NCBI GenBank assembly: GCA_023424865.1
Contig: JAFADM010000229.1
Coordinates: forward strand, 1 to 13,739
Direction of reading: 5' to 3'
Length of the DNA: 13,739 nt
Origin: Bacillota bacterium
GTDB lineage: Bacteria > Bacillota_A > Clostridia > DSM-8532
Position 1 is the stretch's first letter. The number at the start of each line of letters is the position of its first letter. Below the pieces are notes generated by a model. It was not told the origin of the DNA and did not search any database. It saw nothing but the letters and a program-made list of their open reading frames with translations. Of this stretch, positions 1 through 5,328 are shown one piece after another. The position numbers and the translations under genes were made by a program.

Positions 1-252
1 AAGATGATCCGTAAAAACAGCTATTACTTTTGAGAGTTCCCTTGATGAAAATATCTCCTGAATGGAAGGGATAGACAGGCGTAATTTGCGCAATAACACA
101 ATCTGCTTGATTCTCTGTAAATTTTGTCCATTGTAATAACGGTAATCGTTTTCTTCACGTGAGCTTTCTATTATTCCAACGCTTTCCCAATAATGCAGTG
201 AACGGTGTGAAATTCCGAATTTATTTGTGACTTCACCAATTTTCATCAACAT
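1..252 (-). CDS. MerR-family transcriptional regulator, 3' end outside window
   Basis: The first 84 codons of a MerR-type DNA-binding regulator are visible, and the frame is open to the window edge. The N-terminus reads MLMKIGEVTNKFGISHRSLH, followed by YWESVGIIES and DYRYYN. This is the typical MerR winged helix-turn-helix (IGEV, then the H/R-x-L-x-Y-[WY]-E-x-x-G turn, then the YRYY wing). Residues 45-70 start the second DNA-binding helix pair (LQRIKQIVLLRKLRLS, then IPSIQEI). The ATG at 252 has an AAAGGAG ribosome site 8 nt upstream; a second ATG two codons later is also possible. The effector domain and ligand lie outside the window, so no inducer can be named. A MerR-type promoter lies just upstream. 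The oxidoreductase gene upstream ends at 413 on the same strand. Confidence 0.9.
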   Translation of the reverse strand, partial: MLMKIGEVTNKFGISHRSLHYWESVGIIESSREENDYRYYNGQNLQRIKQIVLLRKLRLSIPSIQEIFSSRELSKVIAVFTDHL

Positions 253-282
253 AAATAACACTCCTTTTGTTAGCATGTATCT

Positions 283-313
283 AGCGTACAACCTCACGCA
301 GGGTAAGAGTCAA
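283..313 (-). promoter_or_regulatory. MerR-type promoter with 19-bp spacer and operator dyad
   Basis: On the minus strand, TTGACT (308-313) and TACGCT (283-288) are separated by exactly 19 bp. Positions 291-304 (ACCTCACGCAGGGT on the plus strand) form an imperfect dyad, ACCT/AGGGT, centred in the spacer. An over-long spacer with a central dyad is the known layout of promoters that MerR proteins activate by DNA distortion. The -10 hexamer is poor (3 of 6 matches), which fits activator dependence. I infer autoregulation of the MerR gene that starts at 252. Confidence 0.55.
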
Positions 314-412
314 TAATGTTTCAGGTGAAAATTCAAGAAAAACGATTGTTCAAGCTTTTTAATACCTTGCGGATTGTCATGGCACCTGTTTTATAGGCAT
401 CCTAACAACTGC

Positions 413-1453
413 TCATAAGCGCATATAGCTGAATGTACTTGACCTGCTTGCAACAAAATCCCATTGCCGCTGCATATAAACTCTTAGGGCAGAAGTGTTA
501 TCCTTATAAAAGGAGTATAGTGTTTTTAAGTCCGAATTATTGCTCAAATCAAATTTCTCAATCGCCTTTGCAGCCGCGTATCCGCTTTCCATTCCTGCTG
601 AGATGCCCTCCCCCATAGGGTTCAGAAATCCCGCCGCTTCGCCTGCAAACAGTACCCGTCCGGTTCCGTATTCAATCGGACATCCGGGCATTATGTATGG
701 CATAAGCCATTTTTCGGTTCTTTCCTGCTTTTCAATTTCTGCATTATGAAGTTTTCTCATATGGTTAATAAACTCGAAATAATAATATTCAAGTTTTTTT
801 ATATTTTTTACAGACACGCCAAAAATAAGATAATCGTCCTTTACATTAAACCATGCATCGTATTCTGAAAGATTCGGCTGCAAATAAGCATAAAAATAAT
901 GGTGATCCAAAGCAATAGACCCTCTATTGAAGGTTTGATACGTGATTATGTTGTTTTTAGGTGCAGGAATAATCTTTCTCTTAAAAGAGCCTGCAACACC
1001 ATCGCATACAATAATGAATTTCGCTCTTTCTGAATAGGAAGAGGTACCCTTTAATTTTACCAATACTGAATCCGCTTGTTCTTCACAGTATAAAGCAATT
1101 GTTTCATCAAACACATCTGCACCGGATTCATCCGCTTTTTGGGCAAGCCAATAATCAAAGGAACTCCGCCATATATTTAGGCCTTCCTGTTCAAAACGGT
1201 AAGTTTGGCCCTTATCGTCGGTAAAAATCATGCCTCGATTTTCATTCGGCGTACACATGACAGACTTTGGGACTGCTTCGCCAAAGTATTGCCGAACCAT
1301 ATCCATCGACTTCTTTATTAAAATACCGGAACAAGATTTATTTCTGGGCATTTTGCACTTTTCTACCAGCAGTACCTTGTAACCGGAACGGGCCAACTGC
1401 TGTGAAGCAGAACAGCCTGCAGGGCCTGCTCCAATTATTATTACATCATACAT
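413..1453 (-). CDS. FAD-dependent oxidoreductase, geranylgeranyl reductase family
   Basis: A 346-residue flavoprotein of the geranylgeranyl-reductase/PHBH-like superfamily. It opens with MYDVIIIGAGPAG, a Rossmann dinucleotide motif GxGxxG at residues 8-13, followed by an acidic end of beta-2 (VLLVEK). A Cys-Ser-Gly at 41-43 sits where the family usually has a Cys-Gly-Gly. Near residues 265-300, GRVLFAGEAAGF and NPMGEGISAGMESG match the second FAD-binding motif and the substrate-side loop of this family. Members reduce isoprenoid double bonds or act on other lipophilic substrates; the substrate here is unknown. I place the start at the ATG at 1453, which has CAGGAG 9 nt upstream. An upstream in-frame ATG at 1489 adds 12 residues that precede the conserved strand and has no ribosome site. 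No membrane segment is obvious. Confidence 0.85.
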   Translation of the reverse strand: MYDVIIIGAGPAGCSASQQLARSGYKVLLVEKCKMPRNKSCSGILIKKSMDMVRQYFGEAVPKSVMCTPNENRGMIFTDDKGQTYRFEQEGLNIWRSSFDYWLAQKADESGADVFDETIALYCEEQADSVLVKLKGTSSYSERAKFIIVCDGVAGSFKRKIIPAPKNNIITYQTFNRGSIALDHHYFYAYLQPNLSEYDAWFNVKDDYLIFGVSVKNIKKLEYYYFEFINHMRKLHNAEIEKQERTEKWLMPYIMPGCPIEYGTGRVLFAGEAAGFLNPMGEGISAGMESGYAAAKAIEKFDLSNNSDLKTLYSFYKDNTSALRVYMQRQWDFVASRSSTFSYMRL

Positions 1454-1544
1454 CTTAGTTTTCTCCTGAAAAAAGATGGTATGGGACAAAAAACGGATGA
1501 CTATTAACTATTGGAGAATCGGTAGGATTCGAAATAATCCATAA

Positions 1545-1664
1545 TTAATCAAAATACGTCTCCCCGTTTTCAGCTTTTTTTGCTTGGAAGCACATCGCTA
1601 CCTGCTCGACTGTGTTTTTTTCAGTAGCAAAATCGGCAGAGTATTTTGATGCTACTTCTTTTTT
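1545..1664 (-). other. Possible -1 frameshift site and 37-codon extension
   Basis: At the end of the MORN-like gene the mRNA reads GC A AAA AAG AAG TAG. The heptamer A AAA AAG (plus strand 1658-1664) is a classic -1 slippery sequence and lies in the correct phase. After a -1 slip the ribosome would read 37 more sense codons, beginning EVASKYSADFATEKN, and stop at TAA (1545-1547). An inverted repeat, 1624-1633 against 1642-1654, can pair as 5 bp, a 3-nt bulge and 5 bp with a 9-nt loop just behind the slip site. Its 2-nt spacing is shorter than in known cases. The tail reads like a real soluble C-terminus, but I do not recognise it. It could equally be a decayed longer gene with a frameshift mutation. 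Confidence 0.4.
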
Positions 1665-1936
1665 GCCCGATGGGTTGTTTTGTATTTTTTACCTTGATTG
1701 TCATAAGTAATCCACTCGCCTACAGGTTCTCCCTTGTCAAAATATCCAGAACGTTTTATTGTGCCATCCGGACGATACCATTCCCAATACCCCTCCGGCT
1801 TGTCATTGATAATTTTCCCTTTTGACCAAATGGTGATACCATTGGCATGGTATTTGATTGTATAGCCGTCTGTCACATCCATTTTCTTTTCTCTGACACC
1901 ATTTGGATGGACCAAATCACATTTTTCATCATTCAT
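1652..1936 (-). CDS. Small MORN-repeat / YwqK-like protein
   Basis: A 94-residue protein with two tandem MORN-like units. Residues 39-62 read GKIINDKPEGYWEWYRPDGT and on; residues 64-86 read GYFDKGEPVGEWITYDNQGK and on. The pattern is G-x-[FI]-x(4)-P-x-G-x-W-x-[WT]-Y-x-x-[DN]-G. Such repeats occur in proteins annotated as YwqK-family antitoxins, but no partner toxin is visible next to it, so the role is unknown. The ATG at 1936 has a strong GGGAGGAG site 8 nt upstream. The 3' end is odd: the final codons GCA AAA AAG contain the slippery heptamer A AAA AAG just before the TAG stop, and the -1 frame is open for 37 more codons (separate entry). The protein is soluble and has no signal peptide. 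Confidence 0.75.
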   Translation of the reverse strand: MNDEKCDLVHPNGVREKKMDVTDGYTIKYHANGITIWSKGKIINDKPEGYWEWYRPDGTIKRSGYFDKGEPVGEWITYDNQGKKYKTTHRAKKK

Positions 1937-2143
1937 CGTTTATGCTCCTCCCACACTTATATAACTGTTATTTTACGACAACTCTATAATGATATTCTAT
2001 CTCTTTTTATCCAAAATTCACTCACAATAATCCTAATATCTCCCACATAGGCATACCGATTCTTCCGATTCCGGGCAGTATTCTGAAAAAGCATGGCATA
2101 AATTGCTGGAAGTAGGTTCTACAGCGCAGTGAACTGCCATCTG

Positions 2144-2995
2144 TCATCCTTTTGACTGCAAAAACAATATAATATCATCCACTAAGCCAATAAGTGTATG
2201 CCCCGCTTCCTGCAGCACGTTTATTTTTGCATTGGGCACTAGCCTTTTATAGCGTTCTGCCGTTTTCAGCGAGTGAAACATGACATCCTTTCCTCCTACG
2301 AATAAAATGGACGGCATGGTCAATTTGGTCAGCTCGGTATCCGAAAAGAGCGGAACTTGCTCCCGTCTGAAATTAAAGTTTTTCCCAATGAGCTTTTGAT
2401 ATTCCAGCATGACCTGTGGCAAGGGTTTTCCTCCATTCACTTTACGATACAGCTGCTCCACGCCTTTTTCACCCATCAGCAGCATATGGAATAACGACAC
2501 ATAGGCAAAGGAAGCTTTTGCCGCGCCAACACCGGCCGGGCACAGCAAAACAAGTTTGTCCACCATGTGGGGCTTTGAAACAGAAAACTTCAACCCAAGC
2601 CATGCCCCCAGGGAAATTCCGACTATACTGGCTTTTTCGATGGACAACCCCACAAATACATCGTGTAGCCAATTGTCAAAATCAGAGCCTTCAAAGGGTA
2701 ACTGCCTGTCGTCACTTTTTCCGGGTTCCCCCTGTAAATCAACAGCATAAACCCTGTAGTACTGCGAATACTTCTCCATATCCTGGATCCACATAACTGA
2801 ATTAATGCCGCTGCCGTGGAGCAGAATCAAAACAGGCGCAACTTTTTCACCTGCTGCTATCACAAAAGCTTTGCCAAAGCGTGTGTCAATATTTAATTCT
2901 TCATGAGGAATCCCCATGTTGGCAAGAAAAGCGTCATACGCCTTGTAGACATTATTCTTGCCCTCGGTGGTTTTAAATGCAAAGGTATTTGTCAT
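2144..2995 (-). CDS. Alpha/beta hydrolase
   Basis: A 283-residue cytosolic serine hydrolase of the alpha/beta fold. Landmarks in order: the oxyanion-hole loop LILLHGSG (57-63); AVDLQGEPGKSD (84-95), the usual D-x-x-G-x-G-x-S segment; the nucleophile elbow GISLG with Ser128; the acid in GGKD (Asp237); and the catalytic His266 in EAGH. The triad is complete, so it should be active. The natural substrate (ester, lactone or other) cannot be told from sequence. Its ATG lies in ATGA, shared with the stop of the upstream PadR-DUF4180 gene, and its ribosome site AGGAGG lies inside that gene's last codons. The two are therefore translationally coupled and probably controlled together from the palindromic promoter near 4010. 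No clear terminator was seen after the stop. Confidence 0.85.
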   Translation of the reverse strand: MTNTFAFKTTEGKNNVYKAYDAFLANMGIPHEELNIDTRFGKAFVIAAGEKVAPVLILLHGSGINSVMWIQDMEKYSQYYRVYAVDLQGEPGKSDDRQLPFEGSDFDNWLHDVFVGLSIEKASIVGISLGAWLGLKFSVSKPHMVDKLVLLCPAGVGAAKASFAYVSLFHMLLMGEKGVEQLYRKVNGGKPLPQVMLEYQKLIGKNFNFRREQVPLFSDTELTKLTMPSILFVGGKDVMFHSLKTAERYKRLVPNAKINVLQEAGHTLIGLVDDIILFLQSKG

Positions 2996-3966
2996 TTTAA
3001 TTTCCTCCTATCAAATAACCAACTTACGGCATCATCCAAATTGGCAAATATCCCAAATGTGCTTCCAGTGCTATGTTCACAAATCATTTCCTTAAATCGG
3101 GCAGGAAAATCCTGTGCGCCATTTAAGGCTACCGCCGCTCTGATGTTATAGTTTCCAAACTTCTGCAGCACAGCACTGGCAAGTCCAGTTCTTAACTTTA
3201 CAAAATCGTCTGAAAGAATTCCGGCATCCAGAACAACTGCGTTGGTGTCGTGTTCAGCACAAAGCGCAATGATATCAAGAGCATCTTTCTCCCGTTCAAT
3301 TAATGAGCCGCCGCTTTTGAGATAAAGGTACCGTTTCCCTTGGCTTTCTGAAATTTGAAAGTCCATGGGTGTATTCAAATCGTCTTTTGGTTTTTGTAAA
3401 ACAGTTTCCGCCGCAATACTGCTGTCATCCGGCAGCCCCTCAATAATTTTTTTCACTCGTTGAATCCATACAAGTTCACTGGAATAAAAGGAGAGTATAT
3501 TTTCTCGTATTAAATTTATAAGCAGTGACCTGCGGGAAGGCTCTTGTTCAGCAAAATAGCATTTGTCAAACTCGCTTTCTGATAAAACAGCCTGCAATTT
3601 AACCCCATCGGCATAGGAAGCCAGCATGCTTTCCAAATCGCTGCGTTTTAATGGCTTAGTCAATGCAAGTTTGATAAGAAACTGTTTTTTAAAAATCGGT
3701 ACATCAGTCACAGAAAGCATCCATTTACTAAACTCGCTCAGGCCTTCTTCGGTAATTGTATAGATGTTTTTTGACGGTGAGCCTTCCTGATGTTGAACCT
3801 CTTTTGTAACAAAGCCTTCGTCCAGTAATTCAACAAATGCTTTATATATCTGGTTGTTATTCCCGGACCAATACATAAATGGTGTATTTTGAATTATTTT
3901 TTTTAACTCATACCCAGTAAACGATTTTTGGTTTAATAGTCCTAAAATGACGTGGTTTAGCGACAA
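2992..3966 (-). CDS. PadR-family regulator fused to a DUF4180 domain
   Basis: A 324-residue one-component regulator. Residues 1-75 are a PadR winged helix (start SLNHVILGLLNQKSFTGYEL, wing around HQEGSPSKNIYTITEEG). Residues 80-185 form the helical PadR C-terminal dimerisation region. Residues about 200-324 match DUF4180 as I know it, with key segments VVLDAGIL, DFVKLRTGLASAVLQKF, NYNIRAAVAL and SWLFDRRK. DUF4180 has no established ligand. The start is TTG at 3966, with AGGAGG 8 nt upstream; no ATG fits. The stop overlaps the hydrolase start by 4 bp. The promoter is buried in a 42-bp palindrome with the PadR consensus, so autorepression with ligand release by the DUF4180 part is a reasonable inference. 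Confidence 0.85.
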   Translation of the reverse strand: MSLNHVILGLLNQKSFTGYELKKIIQNTPFMYWSGNNNQIYKAFVELLDEGFVTKEVQHQEGSPSKNIYTITEEGLSEFSKWMLSVTDVPIFKKQFLIKLALTKPLKRSDLESMLASYADGVKLQAVLSESEFDKCYFAEQEPSRRSLLINLIRENILSFYSSELVWIQRVKKIIEGLPDDSSIAAETVLQKPKDDLNTPMDFQISESQGKRYLYLKSGGSLIEREKDALDIIALCAEHDTNAVVLDAGILSDDFVKLRTGLASAVLQKFGNYNIRAAVALNGAQDFPARFKEMICEHSTGSTFGIFANLDDAVSWLFDRRKLK

Positions 3967-3987
3967 AACAAATTCCTCCTCAACTAC

Positions 3988-4035
3988 ACTTTCTTATCAT
4001 ATGTTAACAATAACATATGATAAGAAAGTAGTCAA
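3988..4035 (-). promoter_or_regulatory. PadR operator palindrome over the promoter
   Basis: Two perfect 19-bp arms, 3988-4006 (ACTTTCTTATCATATGTTA) and 4011-4029, flank the 4-bp centre ACAA. In the middle lies ATGT-N8-ACAT (4001-4016), the known PadR binding consensus. On the minus strand the -35 TTGACT (4030-4035) and -10 TATTGT (4007-4012) are 17 bp apart, so the palindrome covers the spacer and the -10 box. Binding would block transcription of the PadR-DUF4180/hydrolase pair. This is an unusually long and perfect operator. Confidence 0.75.
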
Positions 4036-4038
4036 CGA

Positions 4039-4081
4039 AATTCTATTTACTCGAATTATATAAATGAATGTAAATAGAATT
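4039..4081. repeat. 12-bp inverted repeat next to the PadR operator
   Basis: The arms are AATTCTATTTAC (4039-4050) and GTAAATAGAATT (4070-4081), perfect complements separated by a 19-nt AT-rich loop. The repeat sits just upstream of the -35 box of the PadR operon and has no U-tract typical of a terminator. It may be an additional regulator site or a hairpin; the function is unknown. Confidence 0.5.
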
Positions 4082-4195
4082 ATGGCTTGATGGTATTTTA
4101 CTTGATAAACTCCTGATTTTTCTTCTTAACATAAAACTAGGGGTTCTGCCACTTGATTTTGGTGGCTCCCTATAGTGACTCCCTAAAAAGGGCTT

Positions 4196-4237
4196 AAAAA
4201 AAACAGGCTTCTCCTCCATGTAAAGGTTATGCCTGTT
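4196..4237 (-). terminator. Intrinsic terminator after mnmD
   Basis: On the minus strand, AACAGGC and GCCTGTT (plus 4231-4237 and 4202-4208) pair across a 22-nt loop. The T-run is eight bases (4196-4203), of which the first two also belong to the stem. It lies 33 nt beyond the mnmD stop. The loop is long, so efficiency may be moderate. Confidence 0.55.
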
Positions 4238-4269
4238 CATTTATAGAAATCCTATTCCGTTTTCAAAAA

Positions 4270-4968
4270 TCAGTCCTTTACGCCCTGAAGTACCTCTTTT
4301 TTCCCACCAAACCCAGGGTTTTTCTTAATGGTAAACCCGGCTGCCATGAGGGCTTTTTGTACTGCAACCGCTACAGTAAAAGTGGAACAGGTACCCTTGG
4401 TTTTTGTCTTTTCCCCAATTGCCATAAGCAGTTCTGGGCGCCATATCGATGGATTTTTTTTAGGACTGTGTCCATCCAGAAACCAGACATCACAGGGTTT
4501 TTCCAGAGCATTCACCATTTCAAGCGCTTCTCCTATCCAGAGATTCACTTTAAGCGTTCCAAAGGATTGCTGTATGTTCATTGAATGCCAGCCAGGCAAG
4601 GTGATATCAATCTTTCGATATTCCTTTACAAGTGTATCGATTCCTTGGCCAACCCTATCTTTAAATCCATTTAAAACATCGAGCATTCTCTCAGGGCTCA
4701 TGGGATATAGCTCAACCGAATTGTATTCTATAGAAACGTCTTTCAAGCCGCTTTTCTCTATAAATTCCATAAGAGAAACGACTACACGCCCAGCTCCAAA
4801 GCCCATTTCCCCGATTACAAAAGGGGTTTTTGCCTCTATTCCCATCGTAAGCCGATCGATTAGATTATTATTACTAAAATAAATCTGCTGAGCTTCGTTT
4901 AACGCATTAACCACGTCAAAATAACGATCATCAAACTGCTCATTTACAAGATACGATGGAATCAACAT
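4270..4968 (-). CDS. mnmD: MnmD, stand-alone tRNA U34 methylaminomethyl methyltransferase
   Basis: A 232-residue SAM-dependent methyltransferase equivalent to the N-terminal half of E. coli MnmC, which makes the last step to mnm5(s2)U at the wobble base of tRNA. In order: QFDDRYFDVVNAL with EAQQIYF (11-31), matching the MnmC N-terminal signature; the SAM loop GEMGFGAG (53-60); the active-site region WFLDGHSPKKNPSIW (162-176), where E. coli has FLDGFAPAKNP; and the C-terminal GFTIKKNPGFGGKKE (211-225). The FAD oxidase half is absent, as in Gram-positive MnmD. The ATG at 4968 has AGGGGA 11 nt upstream, which is slightly far. A coding-like stretch in another frame overlaps this start by about 29 nt. 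It probably works with MnmE/MnmG, which are not in this window. Confidence 0.85.
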   Translation of the reverse strand: MLIPSYLVNEQFDDRYFDVVNALNEAQQIYFSNNNLIDRLTMGIEAKTPFVIGEMGFGAGRVVVSLMEFIEKSGLKDVSIEYNSVELYPMSPERMLDVLNGFKDRVGQGIDTLVKEYRKIDITLPGWHSMNIQQSFGTLKVNLWIGEALEMVNALEKPCDVWFLDGHSPKKNPSIWRPELLMAIGEKTKTKGTCSTFTVAVAVQKALMAAGFTIKKNPGFGGKKEVLQGVKD

Positions 4969-5140
4969 ATATTACACGTTCCCCTATCAGCATTTCATAT
5001 AATAAATCCCAACCTGGCTTAACCAGGATAACTTCAATTGGGATACCGTTTTTTGGTCGTCTAATTATTTCACATCCTGCTGAAAAAAGAAAGGTCAGAT
5101 TATGACACGTCTTAATTCCGTGAGAATCCTTCAGCTTAGA
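4940..5140 (-). pseudogene. Coding-like stretch without start, overlapping mnmD start
   Basis: This minus-strand frame is open for 66 codons between TAA (5141-5143) and TGA (4940-4942). It reads like protein, for example CEIIRRPKNGIPIEVILV and then WDLLYEMLIGERVIYVDS. There is no ATG, GTG or TTG before the internal Met of YEML and no ribosome site, so as it stands it is not a clear gene. I suspect the C-terminal remnant of a gene once placed upstream of mnmD. The segment ending in VIYVDS faintly recalls the LDLL...VIVVDA strand of hydrogenase-maturation peptidases, but that is only a guess. The overlap with the mnmD start would fit translational coupling in an ancestral operon. Confidence 0.3.
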
Positions 5141-5190
5141 TTAATTTAGTGGATGGGTAAATAGTGCTTTTATATGAATAATATCTTGTG

Positions 5191-5328
5191 CTATGGGTTA
5201 CAACGAATAACTTTGAAAAATAGCCTGCCGCCTTTTTTCGAAGATTTACCATATTTGATAAAACATTCGCATACTTCTTCCCTATCCAGAAAATACAAAA
5301 AGGCCAATCCTATGGCCCCTTTATTCAT
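5191..5328 (-). CDS. Possible 45-residue small protein
   Basis: The ATG at 5328 lies inside the last codons of the upstream AraC gene (8-nt overlap) and opens a 45-codon frame. It begins MNKGAIGLAFLYFLDREEVC, continues through CECFIKYGKSSKKGG and ends RLFFKVIRCNP. A hydrophobic N-terminal segment is followed by a basic C-terminus with three Cys. No Shine-Dalgarno is visible, so it would depend on coupling. The frame runs straight through the hairpin I read as the terminator of the AraC gene, so the two interpretations compete. I do not recognise the protein. Confidence 0.3.
   Translation of the reverse strand: MNKGAIGLAFLYFLDREEVCECFIKYGKSSKKGGRLFFKVIRCNP
5297..5317 (-). terminator. Intrinsic terminator after the AraC/papain-like gene
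   Basis: On the minus strand, GGCCA and TGGCC pair (5313-5317 with 5302-5306) around a 6-nt loop, followed directly by TTTTT (5297-5301). It starts 4 nt after the TAA stop. The stem is short. A possible small ORF reads through it. Confidence 0.5.

Noticed and set aside
2060..2125. Plus-strand frame reading like a C-terminus (QYSEKAWHKLLEVGSTAQ)
   Set aside because: The open part is short, with stops close upstream, no start codon and a competing frame that reads equally well.
4165..4190. CACTATAGGGAG on the minus strand, resembling a T7 RNA polymerase promoter
   Set aside because: Only the initiation half matches; the upstream recognition half differs and no phage genes are nearby. It looks like chance within a short TAGGGAG direct repeat.
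4043..4240. 65-codon minus-strand frame between mnmD and the PadR promoter
   Set aside because: It overlaps the terminator hairpin at one end and the 12-bp inverted repeat at the other, has a poor ribosome site and unconvincing low-complexity Ser/Arg composition.
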